Positions 44,365 to 53,443 of a DNA stretch of 64,000 bases are shown here, piece by piece. Below the pieces are notes generated by a model. That model saw only the letters and a program-made list of their open reading frames with translations, ran no database searches and was not told the DNA's origin. The position numbers and the translations under genes were made by a program. Each line of letters opens with the position of its first letter. The stretch's first letter is position 1. The stretch is from CAWBYL01 sp963793025. Lineage in GTDB: Bacteria > Actinomycetota > Acidimicrobiia > Acidimicrobiales > Acidimicrobilacustridaceae. The DNA lies in the NCBI GenBank assembly GCA_963793025.1, contig CAWBYL010000006.1, positions 1,116,001 to 1,180,000 of the forward strand. Direction: 5' to 3'.

Positions 44365-45198
44365 TCAGCCCTTGACGGCGCCGGACGTGAGCCCGGCGAC
44401 GATCCGGCGTTGGAACAACAAGACGATGATGACGACGGGGATGGTCACGACGATCGACGCCGCCATCACGGCGGTGACGGGCGACTCGAACTGCGACGCC
44501 CCGTTGAAGAAGGACAGGGCCGCGGGGACCGTGCGGGCGCTGTCGGTGGAGGTGAGCGAGGCGGCCAGCAGGAACTCGTTCCAGCAGAAGAAGAAGGTGA
44601 GGATCGCCGTGGTGAACACGCCAGGCGCGGCCAGCGGGATGATCACCTTGCGGAAGGCCTGCCAGGGGGTGGCTCCGTCGACCTGGGCGGCCTGCTCCAT
44701 CTCCCAGGGGATCTGGCGGAAGAACGCCGACATGGTCCAGATCGAGAGCGGGAGGGCGAAGGTCAGGTACGGGATGATCAACCCGATCCACGTGTCGTAG
44801 ATGCCGAGACCGCGCCACATGTTGAACAACGGACCGACCAGGGCGGCCAGCGGGAACATGGCGATGGCGAGTGACATCGACAGCAGCAGGCGCTTGCCCG
44901 GGAAGTCGAGTCGTGCGATGGCGTAGGCCGCGAACATGGCCACGATCACCGACAAGACGGTGGCGATCACGGCGATGCCGAAGGAGTTGCGCAGAGCTGA
45001 GGTGAACAGCTCGTCGCTGAAGACCGTCGAGTAGTTGTCCCACGTCCACTCGCTGGGGAAGAACGACGGTGATCCGCTCCGGAAGGTGGTCGGGCTCTTG
45101 AACGACAGCGAGAGCATCCAGACCAGGGGGAAGGCGGCCCAGGCCAGGATCACCAGGCCCCAGACGGTCCACCAGTTGCTCGTCTTGCGACCGTCCAT
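44365..45198 (-). CDS. sugB: carbohydrate ABC permease (SugB-like)
   Basis: Second permease, 277 residues, six segments. The EAA loop EQAAQVDGATPWQAFRKV and a following P-L-A-A-P-G contact the ATPase. N-terminal FPLVWMLSLSFK and WTWDNYSTVF are typical of MalG-type subunits. One-base overlap with the sugA stop (TGATG). Confidence 0.87.
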   Translation of the reverse strand: MDGRKTSNWWTVWGLVILAWAAFPLVWMLSLSFKSPTTFRSGSPSFFPSEWTWDNYSTVFSDELFTSALRNSFGIAVIATVLSVIVAMFAAYAIARLDFPGKRLLLSMSLAIAMFPLAALVGPLFNMWRGLGIYDTWIGLIIPYLTFALPLSIWTMSAFFRQIPWEMEQAAQVDGATPWQAFRKVIIPLAAPGVFTTAILTFFFCWNEFLLAASLTSTDSARTVPAALSFFNGASQFESPVTAVMAASIVVTIPVVIIVLLFQRRIVAGLTSGAVKG

Positions 45199-46136
45199 CA
45201 GTCATCCCCCCTCACCTGGGACAGGTCTGTCTTGAAGATCTTGATGAACACGAAGGCGATGAGCACCACGCTCAGGAACAGCAGCACCGACACCGCGGAG
45301 CCGGCCCCGAGGTTCACCAGCGTCACGTTCTGGCGGTAGGCGAGGAACGACAGCGTCTCGGTGTCGTTGGCCCCCTGCGTCATGATGAAGGGGTTGTCGA
45401 AGATCCGCCAGGCGTCGAGCGTGCGGAACAGCACGGCGACCATGATCGCCGCCTTCATGTTCGGCAGGACCACCTTCCACAGGCGCTGCCAGGGGGTGGC
45501 ACCGTCGACCTTGGCCGCCTCCTGGAGCTCCTCGGGCACCTGCACGAGCCCGGCCAGCAGGAGCAGGGAGATGAACGGCGTGGTCTTCCAGATCTCCGAC
45601 ATCGTGATGACGAACAGCGACGACCAGCGTTGGCCGAACCAGTTGAAGTCCCCGAGCCCGAACCACTGGTTGACGAAGCCCGAGTCGAGTTGGAAGGCAT
45701 AACGCCACACGTAGGCGGAGACCACGGTGATGATCCCGTAGGGCACGAGGATGGCGGTGCGGACGAACGACCGACCGCGGATGATGCGGTACATGACCCA
45801 GGCGAAGGCGAATCCGAGCACCAACTCGATGGCCACGCTGGCCACGGTGATGATCGCCGTGGTGCTGACCGAACCCCACCACACCGGGTCGGTGAGCACG
45901 GTGCCGTAGTTCTTGAGGCCGACGAACTCCTTCCCCGAAGGGTCGGTCAGCCGATAGCGGTAGAGCGACAGGAACAGGGCGTACCCGAGCGGATAGGCGG
46001 TGACCAGGATCATCACGATGAACGCCGGCGCCGAGAGGCGGAGTCCGAGGGTGCGCTCGTGACGCAACCGGTCGGAGGCCCGGGCTCTGGGGGCGGGCGG
46101 GGGCGCCACTTCGGGGGGCGCCTCGGCGAGGGTCAT
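45198..46136 (-). CDS. sugA: carbohydrate ABC permease (SugA-like)
   Basis: First permease, 312 residues from ATG 46136, selected by the strong GGGAGGAGAGG site. Six to seven segments; EAA loop QEAAKVDGATPWQRLWKV. Several stretches are those of mycobacterial SugA as I recall it: EIWKTTPFISLLLLAGLVQV, LFRTLDAWRIFDNPFIMTQG and the ending IAFVFIKIF. A Pro/Ala-rich cytosolic tail precedes TM1. Confidence 0.86.
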   Translation of the reverse strand: MTLAEAPPEVAPPPAPRARASDRLRHERTLGLRLSAPAFIVMILVTAYPLGYALFLSLYRYRLTDPSGKEFVGLKNYGTVLTDPVWWGSVSTTAIITVASVAIELVLGFAFAWVMYRIIRGRSFVRTAILVPYGIITVVSAYVWRYAFQLDSGFVNQWFGLGDFNWFGQRWSSLFVITMSEIWKTTPFISLLLLAGLVQVPEELQEAAKVDGATPWQRLWKVVLPNMKAAIMVAVLFRTLDAWRIFDNPFIMTQGANDTETLSFLAYRQNVTLVNLGAGSAVSVLLFLSVVLIAFVFIKIFKTDLSQVRGDD

Positions 46137-46182
46137 GTTCCTCTCCTCCCTGCTGAGGGCGGTCGGCACCCGGGGTGGCGGC

Positions 46183-47493
46183 TCACAGGAGCCGGTCCCC
46201 GCTCAGCACCTCGGCCATGTAGCTGTCGGTCTTCTCGGGTGTCTGCGGTGCCTTCACCCCGGTGGCCGGGTGCCAGGTCCGCTGCACCGAGGTGGACACG
46301 TCGCCGTAGTAGGGGGTCACCGGCCTGGACCCGGCGTCGGCGATGGACGCCCGGATGAGGTCGGCCATCGGGAAGGCCTCTCGCACGCTCGGATCGTCGT
46401 AGGCGCCGCTGCGGGCGGCGGGGTTCCCCGACTCGACCATGTACTGGATGTTGCTCTCCAGCGAGGTGATGCACTTCACCGCGGCGAGCGCCTCGTCCGG
46501 GTGGTTCGTGAACTTGCCGATCCCGAGGTCGATGCCACCGAGGGGCGGGGCGCTCGGTGTCCCGGCGGTGACCTCCGGGTAGCGGGCCCAGCCGATGTCG
46601 TCGACCACCGACTGGTCGAGGGCACCGCTCTCCACCGCGGACTTGGCCGCCTGGTAGACGTAGGGCCAGTTGACCATGAACGAGCCCGAGTCGCCCTGGA
46701 ACAGGGAGCGGGCTTCCTCCTCACCGGCGGTCGACATGTCGGCGGGGGCGGCCGAGGAGTTGGCCAGGCGGCCCACCACCCGGGCGGCGTCGTCGCCTGC
46801 CGGTCCCGCCATCGACGGGACGGCCTTGGCTCCGGCATCGGCGTTCTCGATGATCTGGCCGCCGGCCGACACGACCAGGGCGTTGATCCAGACCATGTAC
46901 CCCTCGTAGCGACGGGCCTGGACCCCGATGCGGGTGCCCTGGGCCTCGGCCGCGTCGATCATGTCGTCCCAGGTGAAGTCGGCCGCGGTGGGGTCGACTC
47001 CCGCCGCCTCGGCCACGGACTTGCGGTACCAGAGCAGCTGGGTGTTGGCCCAGAACGGAGTGGCGACCAGCTGGTCGTCCCAGTAGGCCGCCGACATCGC
47101 CGCCGGCAGGACGCCCTCGGTGAGGGCGGAGACGTCGGCCGGGTCGGTGACCGGCTGCAGGTAGCCGGCGTTGGCGAACTCGGCCACGAACACGGGATCG
47201 AGGCTCATCAGGTCGATCGAGGAGTCGTTGGCCGCCAGGCGGCGCACGAGCTGTTCGCGCTGGGAGTCGGCCTCGTTGGGCAGGACCTGGGTGGAGATCG
47301 TGTAGGCGCCGTTCGACTCGGCCGTGCACTTCTCGGCCAGCGTCTTCTGGCCCCCGTTGTCGGGGTTCGTGTACCAGGTGAGCTTCGGTGTGCCGGAGCT
47401 GTCGCCCCCGCATCCGCTCAGGGCGATCGGAAGCCCGATGGCCATGGCCAACGGGATCGCCCAACGTCTGAGCATCCTGCGACGTCCTGACAT
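46183..47493 (-). CDS. lpqY: trehalose-binding-type lipoprotein (LpqY-like)
   Basis: Solute-binding lipoprotein, 436 residues. Signal MLRRWAIPLAMAIGLPIALSGC with the lipobox cysteine. The mature N-terminus TWYTNPDNGGQKTLAEKC, VRRLAANDSSIDLMSLDPVF and ARRYEGYMVWINALVVSAG closely recall mycobacterial LpqY, which recovers trehalose released outside the cell. Heads the minus-strand lpqY-sugA-sugB-sugC set. Trehalose specificity is inferred from family similarity. The 134 bases upstream include TTGACG on the minus strand as a possible -35. Confidence 0.82.
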   Translation of the reverse strand: MSGRRRMLRRWAIPLAMAIGLPIALSGCGGDSSGTPKLTWYTNPDNGGQKTLAEKCTAESNGAYTISTQVLPNEADSQREQLVRRLAANDSSIDLMSLDPVFVAEFANAGYLQPVTDPADVSALTEGVLPAAMSAAYWDDQLVATPFWANTQLLWYRKSVAEAAGVDPTAADFTWDDMIDAAEAQGTRIGVQARRYEGYMVWINALVVSAGGQIIENADAGAKAVPSMAGPAGDDAARVVGRLANSSAAPADMSTAGEEEARSLFQGDSGSFMVNWPYVYQAAKSAVESGALDQSVVDDIGWARYPEVTAGTPSAPPLGGIDLGIGKFTNHPDEALAAVKCITSLESNIQYMVESGNPAARSGAYDDPSVREAFPMADLIRASIADAGSRPVTPYYGDVSTSVQRTWHPATGVKAPQTPEKTDSYMAEVLSGDRLL

Positions 47494-47627
47494 CGCCGCC
47501 CCCTCTCGCGACCTTCGTCAGTGCTGCTCTCCTGTGATCCCACCGGGGCCCCCCGGCCCTGGAATCACTTCGTCAACTTTCTATACCCGTTCCGTCGCGC
47601 GATGTGCGGTCGAAGCTCAGATGGTCC

Positions 47628-48743
47628 TCATTCATGGTCGCGCAGGTCCTCGAGGGGCCCTTCGGCGATGAAGGTCAGACTCCCGGTGCCGTGGCTCGCG
47701 CCCAGCGCGCCCGACAGGTTGACCGACACCGGCTGGATCCGGTGGACCGGGCGCACGCTCGATCTGTCCACGTGGGTGACGACGGCGGGGTGAGACACGT
47801 CCCAGACCTCGGTCTCGAGGTGCTCGAGCCCGCGCCACACGCCGAGACCGAGGCCGTCGTCGTAGCCGCCGTACCCGAGTCCCTGCATGGCGACGGCCGG
47901 ACCCTCGGCCTCGAGCTCGAACCGCAGCTCGTCCCCCGTGGTCGTGCGGACGGTGAACACCACCCGACGCATCCGGCGGGGCCGGTCGTCGTCGACGAAC
48001 TCGGCCTCCACGTCGGCTCGAGCTCCCTCGGCCACGATGGCGCCGGTGACCCGATCGACGACGGTGGCCGACAGGTAGCGCTCCCCGCCGGCGGGCTGGG
48101 CGACCTGCACGTGGCCGCCGTGGGTGTCGGTCGAGAAGAAGAGGAAGGAGAACAGGCCGCCGACCGCGTCGGGGACCGACCCCGTGACCGGCTCCGGGAT
48201 GCCGACGTGCTCGCGAACACCCCACGAGTGGTCCCGGCACCCGAACCAGGAGTCCACCGCGACGTCGCGACCGGCGACCTCGAGGACGCCACGGCACTCA
48301 CCGATCTGGTCGTACCGCTGGTAGTCCTCGAGCACCCGGCCGTGGCGCCGGCGATGGTGGGTGTGCTCCTCCTGGGCCGGAAGGGTGGCGATCCACTCCA
48401 GCTCGCCGTGGATGCCGGAGGGGTTCGGGGCGATGGTGAGGGCGAGCCGCTTCATGGGCTCGATGACGTCGATGCGCAGCGGCCCACTGCTGACGTCGTA
48501 GGTGGGACGGAGCTGGCGGGAGACGCGGAGGTTGTGTTGGTGCCCGTCGACGATGACGACGAAGCCGCCGTCGACCACGTTCATGTTCTGGTAGACGCCG
48601 ATCGTGAACTGCAGGGCGGAGCGGCCCACGCGGTCGCTGGCCGCGAACCAGAGACGATCGAAGAACCGAACGTCGCTCGTGCCGACGTGGTCGAAGGTCG
48701 ACGCGATCTGGTGCCACGGGGTGTCGTCGAGACCGGTGAGCAT
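47628..48743 (-). CDS. CrtC/AttH-like lipocalin-fold protein, function unknown
   Basis: A 371-residue protein of unknown role from ATG 48743. The signature DSWFGCRDHSWGVREHVG (about 168-185) matches the RDHSWG motif of the hydroxyneurosporene dehydratase/AttH-like (DUF7064/7065-type) proteins; FFDRLWFAASD and a late VSVNLSGALGASHGTG are also in the family style. Such proteins have two lipocalin-like barrels and bind hydrophobic ligands. It ends a minus-strand run with a small unknown, a kinase and a carboxylate-amine ligase; the gap before it is only 8 bases. Confidence 0.65.
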   Translation of the reverse strand: MLTGLDDTPWHQIASTFDHVGTSDVRFFDRLWFAASDRVGRSALQFTIGVYQNMNVVDGGFVVIVDGHQHNLRVSRQLRPTYDVSSGPLRIDVIEPMKRLALTIAPNPSGIHGELEWIATLPAQEEHTHHRRRHGRVLEDYQRYDQIGECRGVLEVAGRDVAVDSWFGCRDHSWGVREHVGIPEPVTGSVPDAVGGLFSFLFFSTDTHGGHVQVAQPAGGERYLSATVVDRVTGAIVAEGARADVEAEFVDDDRPRRMRRVVFTVRTTTGDELRFELEAEGPAVAMQGLGYGGYDDGLGLGVWRGLEHLETEVWDVSHPAVVTHVDRSSVRPVHRIQPVSVNLSGALGASHGTGSLTFIAEGPLEDLRDHE

Positions 48744-48751
48744 GGTCCTCC

Positions 48752-49234
48752 TCAGTTGGCGGGGGCGGCGGCGCCGCCACGGAGTCCGTGTGGCGGTCGG
48801 TGGGCCACCACGATCGGGAAGCGCTCGGCCCGCTCGAGCATGTGGTCGGCGATCCGCCGCCGGACGTCGGCCGCGCCCGCCCCGGAGCCGAGGGCGGGAA
48901 CCGATTCGGCCAGCAGGGCGCGCCATTCGACCTGGGCCGACTCGAGACCGAGCACGTCGAGCGGATCCGACGGCGGCGACGACAGGGCCTCGTCGATGCG
49001 GTCGCCGAGAGCGGGGTCCAGATGGGGTCGGGCCGCTCGGAGGAGCTCGGCGGTGACCTCGGTGTCCCAACGGAGGTAGGCGGGAACCTGGTGCCAGGCC
49101 GTGGCCAGGGCGCGAAGGGTCGCGCCGGCGCCGTCGAGGATGTCGGCGGCGTAGGGATCGTCGAGGTGGGGTCCGACGACCTCGTCGAGGATGCGGGCCA
49201 GCCCGTCGAGCTGTTCGGAGAGTGAAGGGCGCAC
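48752..49234 (-). CDS. small helical protein of unknown function
   Basis: A 160-residue protein from GTG 49234, two bases after the kinase stop. Predicted all-helical, with repeated hydrophobic heptad-like spacing: LDGLARILDEVVGPHL, AADILDGAGATLRALATAW, VTAELLRAARPHL, RRRIADHMLERAERF. No catalytic motif. Its place between a phosphotransferase and a CrtC-like protein is like that of short accessory proteins found next to APH-type kinases in actinobacteria. I do not recognise the family. Confidence 0.7.
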   Translation of the reverse strand: MRPSLSEQLDGLARILDEVVGPHLDDPYAADILDGAGATLRALATAWHQVPAYLRWDTEVTAELLRAARPHLDPALGDRIDEALSSPPSDPLDVLGLESAQVEWRALLAESVPALGSGAGAADVRRRIADHMLERAERFPIVVAHRPPHGLRGGAAAPAN

Positions 49235-49236
49235 GG

Positions 49237-50253
49237 TCAGTCTCCGATGGAGGCGAGGAGCAGGCGATGGAGTCCGACCGGGGACTGGAAGACACGGTCG
49301 AGGCGACCTTCGACGAAGGCGCGCGTACCGGTGAGCACGATGACCGCCAGCTTCAGGGTGGCGAGCACGTTCCACCAGTGCACGGCGGCGGGCTCGGCGG
49401 GAAGTCCGGTGCGGGCACTCCAGCGGGCGATCAGGTCGCTCGGCTCCCACACGCCGGGGATGCGGTGCTCGGGCGCCCGGAGGGGATTGGTGACCCACCC
49501 GACGTCCTCCAGCGGGTCGCCCAGGTGGACGGTCTCCCAGTCGAGGATGATGGCGACCCGGTCGTCGTGCAACAAGACGTTCCCCGCCTTGAAGTCGCCG
49601 TGGACCAGCCGTGTCGTCGCCGATGACGGGGCGTGGGTCCGTAGCCAGCTCAGCACCAGGTCGAGCTCGGGCTCGGGTTCGAGCTGCACGCGCCGCAGCT
49701 CGCTCTCCCAGTGGTCGACGGCGGCCAGTGCCGCCGCGGGACCGGGATCTTCGAGCTCGGCGCCCAGCCCGGCGGCGGCCCAGTCGAAGCAGTGGATGTC
49801 GGCCATGTGGTCGTAGAGATCATGGGCGAGGGCGAGTCGCTCGCCCTCGGGTAGGGGGCCGTTGAGGACCATCGAGTCGCACGTTCCCTCGGCCAGGTCC
49901 ATGACCACGGCGGGTCGGCCGAGTCGGGCGCCGCCGACGTCGAGCCAGCGGACGACCGGCGCCGGGACCTCGGAGCCCTCGAGCGCCCGGAGCACCGCCC
50001 CCTCGACCCGCCGATCGGTGTCGAGCACGCTGCCGACCGGGTCTCGCCGGGCGATGAACCGGCCGCCGTGGTCGTGGCCGTTCTCCACCCAGCGGGCGTC
50101 GAACACCCAGTTCTCCCTCGAGAAGCCGGCGGAGGTCCGGCGCACGCCGGAGACCTGGAGGCCGGGGTCGTCGACCTCGGCGGCCAGCCACGTCTGCAGG
50201 GCCTCGGCGAACTCGTCGGCTGTCGTGGGAGCCGTCCCCTCGCCCTCGCTCAC
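49237..50253 (-). CDS. APH-like phosphotransferase
   Basis: Kinase-fold phosphotransferase, about 338 residues from GTG 50253 (GTG 50295 is the alternative; neither has a clear ribosome site). SAGFSRENWVFDARW forms the nucleotide loop, HGDFKAGNVLLHDD the catalytic loop, and ILDWETVHLGDPLEDVGW the metal site. The D-W-E-x-x-x-x-G-D-P signature is shared with acyl-CoA dehydrogenase-linked kinases like that at 15558. Here no dehydrogenase is adjacent; the substrate could be an alcohol or acyl-CoA. Confidence 0.84.
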   Translation of the reverse strand: MSEGEGTAPTTADEFAEALQTWLAAEVDDPGLQVSGVRRTSAGFSRENWVFDARWVENGHDHGGRFIARRDPVGSVLDTDRRVEGAVLRALEGSEVPAPVVRWLDVGGARLGRPAVVMDLAEGTCDSMVLNGPLPEGERLALAHDLYDHMADIHCFDWAAAGLGAELEDPGPAAALAAVDHWESELRRVQLEPEPELDLVLSWLRTHAPSSATTRLVHGDFKAGNVLLHDDRVAIILDWETVHLGDPLEDVGWVTNPLRAPEHRIPGVWEPSDLIARWSARTGLPAEPAAVHWWNVLATLKLAVIVLTGTRAFVEGRLDRVFQSPVGLHRLLLASIGD

Positions 50254-50312
50254 CGCTGTAGTGAAGCAGACGAGCAGGGGTCGGGGATCGCTCACCCGAC
50301 GACCCGGCGGCC

Positions 50313-51413
50313 TCAGGCCGGAACGGTCTCCCGGGCGATGCGGGCCACGACGTCGCGACCGCTGCCCCGGCGGGCGAACGCCTGACGTTGGCGATCGGCA
50401 CCGTTGCCGTCGCGCAGGATCCGACCGACCCACTCGCACACCGACTCCCAGTCGCCGTGGGCTTCGAGGGCCTCGCGCACGTGGTCCATGAGCTCGGTGA
50501 CGACGGCCCGGGCCGGCCGCAGGGTGGTGGTGGTGGGGGAGACCAGTTGATTGGCGAGGCCGTAGCGACCGGCGCGCCACGTCGCCGCCGCCATCACCTC
50601 GCGCGACGGCATGGTGACCGGCTGCTCGGCGACCGCCTCCCTGGCTGTGGTCCAGGCCAGGGCCCTCACCAGGCCGGCGATGGCCATGGTGTCGTCGACG
50701 TGGAGGCAGGTGTCGCACACCCGGAACTCCAACGTGGGCCACCGTACCGACGGGCGGACGTACCAGTAGAGGAAGGTGGCGTCCTCGATGGCGTCGAGCG
50801 CCTCGAGGTCGGTCACCATCTGGTCGAAGTCGCGGCGGCTGGCCAGCGCCGGGGGCATGCCCGAGGTGGGCCAGCGCTGCCAGACCTGCAGGCGGTAGCT
50901 GGCGTACCCGGTGTCCAGGCCCTGCCAGAACGGCGAGTTGGAGGAGAGGGCGAGCAGCACGGAGATCCAGGGCCGCACCCGGTTCATCACCGCCACCGCC
51001 AGGTCGGGCTCCTCGATCCCGACGTGGACGTGGCACCCGCAGATGACCTGTTGGCGGGCCACGATCTGGTACACGTCGTCCATGCGCGTGTAGCGATCGT
51101 TGCGGAAGTCGATCTGCTGGTCGCGCCACGACGTGTACGGGTGGGTGCCGGTGGCGGCCACCTGGAGACCGAGGTCGGAACCGGCGAGCGACAGGCCCCG
51201 CCGGAGTCGGACGAGATGATCGCGAAGGGGACCGAGGTCCTCGCACACCGGCGTGCCCACCTCGATCTGGCAGAGGTTCAGCTCCGGCGTGACGTCGTCG
51301 CCCAGGATCGCCTTGGCCCGGGGGATCAGCTCATCGGACCGGGGCACCAGATCGGCCGTCTCCGAGTCGATGACCAGGAACTCCTCTTCGACGCCCAGCG
51401 TCATGGCTTCCAT
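50313..51413 (-). CDS. carboxylate-amine ligase (GCS2/YbdK family)
   Basis: Glutamate-cysteine ligase 2 family, 366 residues from ATG 51413 (GGGAGAG site). Hallmarks: TLGVEEEFLVID (metal-binding Glu triad), ELNLCQIEVGTPVC, GTHPYTSW, QQVICGCHVHVGIEE and PTLEFRVCDTCLHVDD. It joins a gamma-carboxyl of glutamate to an amine using ATP. It is divergent from the asparagine-synthase-type gene with 155 bases between starts, which may link it to that cluster. Confidence 0.88.
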   Translation of the reverse strand: MEAMTLGVEEEFLVIDSETADLVPRSDELIPRAKAILGDDVTPELNLCQIEVGTPVCEDLGPLRDHLVRLRRGLSLAGSDLGLQVAATGTHPYTSWRDQQIDFRNDRYTRMDDVYQIVARQQVICGCHVHVGIEEPDLAVAVMNRVRPWISVLLALSSNSPFWQGLDTGYASYRLQVWQRWPTSGMPPALASRRDFDQMVTDLEALDAIEDATFLYWYVRPSVRWPTLEFRVCDTCLHVDDTMAIAGLVRALAWTTAREAVAEQPVTMPSREVMAAATWRAGRYGLANQLVSPTTTTLRPARAVVTELMDHVREALEAHGDWESVCEWVGRILRDGNGADRQRQAFARRGSGRDVVARIARETVPA

Positions 51414-51567
51414 GGCCGACTCTCCCGTCCGGGCCCCCGCAGGGCTCAGCCCGGTTCTTCCTACCCTTCGATCGGCCCCGTACCCCTTGGATGGTCGATT
51501 GCCACAGAAGTCGGGAAACACGCACGAGGACTGGCATGGGGGTCGGAGAGCGGGTAGCCCTGGAGCC

Positions 51568-53355
51568 ATGTGCGGCATCGCAGGCGAGATCCGATGGGAC
51601 GGCCGGTTGCCGGACGTCGACGCCGTGGGCCGGATGACTGACGCCCAGGTGTCTCGCGGGCCGGACGGCACCGGTTCGTGGGTGGACGGTGGGGTCGCTC
51701 TTGGTCATCGGCGCCTGGCCATCATCGATCTCTCGGAGACCGGGGCCCAGCCGATGGTCGACGACGAGCTCGGTCTGGTCGTCGTCTTCAACGGCTGCAT
51801 CTACAACTACCGGGAGCTGAGGGACGAGCTCCAGGCCGCCGGCTACCGGTTCCGGTCCACCAGTGACACCGAGGTCCTGCTGAAGGGCTACCACCGCTGG
51901 GGTGACGGATTCGTCGACCGGCTGATGGGCATGTTCGCCTTCTGCATCAGCGAGACCGCCTCCGGCCGGTGCCTGCTCGGTCGCGACCGCCTCGGGGTCA
52001 AGCCCCTCTACCTGGCCGACATGGGTGGGGGCCTTCGCTTCGCCTCGAGCCTGCCGGCGCTGGTGGCCGGCGGATCGATCGACACCTCGATCGATCCTGT
52101 TGCCCTGCACCACTACCTCACGCTGCACGCCGTCGTGCCGGCGCCGCGCACCATGCTCCGCGGTGTGGCCAAGTTGCCGCCGGCCACGCTCCTGGCCATC
52201 GAGCCGGATGGGCGCCGGAAGGAGTGGCGTTACTGGAACCCGGGGTTCGGGTCGGCCTCGTCGCTGGCTGGTCGCTCCGACGACGAGTGGAGGGACGCGG
52301 TCGAGGCGGCGTTGCGGACTGCGGTGCGTCGCCGGATCGTCGCTGACGTCCCGGTGGGCGTGCTCCTCTCCGGGGGCCTCGACTCGAGCCTCATCGTCGG
52401 ACTCCTCGCCGAGGAGGGCCAGGAGTCCATCTCCACCTTCAGCATCGGGTTCGAGAGCGCCGGCGGGGAGGAGGGCGACGAGTTCCGGTGGTCCGACCAG
52501 GTGGCCGAGCGCTACCAGACCGACCACCACCAGATGACGGTCCCCACCGGCGACGTGCTCGACGCCGTCCCTTGGGCGGTCCGGGCCATGAGCGAGCCGA
52601 TGGTGAGCCATGACGTCGTCGCCTTCCACCTCCTCTCCCGAGCGGTGTCGGCCCACGTGAAGGTGGTGCAGTCCGGGCAGGGGGCCGACGAGGTGTTCGC
52701 CGGTTATCACTGGTACCAGGACCTCGGCACCGATCCGTCGGAGGTGCTCGACGACGTCGAGACCTATGCCGGTGTGTTCTTCGACCGCGACGACGGTCAG
52801 GTCGCGGCAGCCACTGCGACGCGCCGGCGGGTGAGCGGCGACCCGACCAGAACGCTGGTGGGCGAGCACTTCGCCCGGCCGGGGGCGTCGAGCACCCTCG
52901 ACCGGGTGATGCGCATCGACACCGAGATCATGTTGGTGGAGGACCCGGTGAAGCGGGTCGACAACACCACGATGGCCTGGGGTCTCGAGGCCCGGGTCCC
53001 CTTCCTCGACCACGAGCTGGTCGAGATCGCGATGGCCTGCCCACCGTCGATGAAGACGGGCCAGGGGGGCAAGTCGGTCCTCAAGGACATCGCCCGAGCC
53101 GTGCTCCCGCCCGACGTGATCGACCGGCCCAAGGGGTACTTCCCGGTGCCGCCCCTGGTGCATCTCGAGACCGACGCCGTCGAGCTGTTGCGGGAGGCGT
53201 TGTGCAGTGCACCAGCACGCGAGCGGGGGCTGTTCGACACCGTCCACGTCGAAGGACTGCTCGCCGATCCGGGACAACTCACCAATTTGCGTTACAACCA
53301 GCTCTGGGAGCTGGGAGTGCTCGAGATGTGGTTGCAGGCCTACGATCTGGGCTGA
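51568..53355 (+). CDS. asnO: asparagine synthase-type amidotransferase (NAGGN amidotransferase-like)
   Basis: Glutamine-dependent amidotransferase of 595 residues. The class II glutaminase domain starts with the nucleophile Cys2 (MCGIAGEIRWDGRLPD) and has HRRLAIIDLS, FNGCIYNY and RDRLGVKPLY; the synthetase domain has the PP-loop SGGLDSS (268-274), SGQGADEVFAGY and LEARVPFLDHELVE. The MCGIAGEIR(F/W)DG start, the length (family about 590) and the downstream ATP-grasp partner match the N-acetylglutaminylglutamine amidotransferase group (TIGR03104) rather than AsnB. It would amidate the terminal carboxyl of a dipeptide. Symbol by analogy. Confidence 0.8.
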   Translation: MCGIAGEIRWDGRLPDVDAVGRMTDAQVSRGPDGTGSWVDGGVALGHRRLAIIDLSETGAQPMVDDELGLVVVFNGCIYNYRELRDELQAAGYRFRSTSDTEVLLKGYHRWGDGFVDRLMGMFAFCISETASGRCLLGRDRLGVKPLYLADMGGGLRFASSLPALVAGGSIDTSIDPVALHHYLTLHAVVPAPRTMLRGVAKLPPATLLAIEPDGRRKEWRYWNPGFGSASSLAGRSDDEWRDAVEAALRTAVRRRIVADVPVGVLLSGGLDSSLIVGLLAEEGQESISTFSIGFESAGGEEGDEFRWSDQVAERYQTDHHQMTVPTGDVLDAVPWAVRAMSEPMVSHDVVAFHLLSRAVSAHVKVVQSGQGADEVFAGYHWYQDLGTDPSEVLDDVETYAGVFFDRDDGQVAAATATRRRVSGDPTRTLVGEHFARPGASSTLDRVMRIDTEIMLVEDPVKRVDNTTMAWGLEARVPFLDHELVEIAMACPPSMKTGQGGKSVLKDIARAVLPPDVIDRPKGYFPVPPLVHLETDAVELLREALCSAPARERGLFDTVHVEGLLADPGQLTNLRYNQLWELGVLEMWLQAYDLG

Positions 53356-53430
53356 AAAGCGCTCACGGGGACCGACCATCGCATCGACGGATCGTCGACC
53401 GTTCGAAACATTCGTGAAACGCCGACCACG

Positions 53431-53443
53431 CATACTGGCGGCG
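53431..53443 (+). promoter_or_regulatory. -10 element of a leaderless C26 gene
   Basis: CATACT at 53431-53436 ends six bases before the GTG at 53443, so transcription would begin at or next to the start codon. There is no ribosome-binding sequence. The 87-base gap after the amidotransferase also contains TTCGAAAC and TTCGTGAAAC repeats. This suggests the C26 and later genes have their own promoter. Confidence 0.5.
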
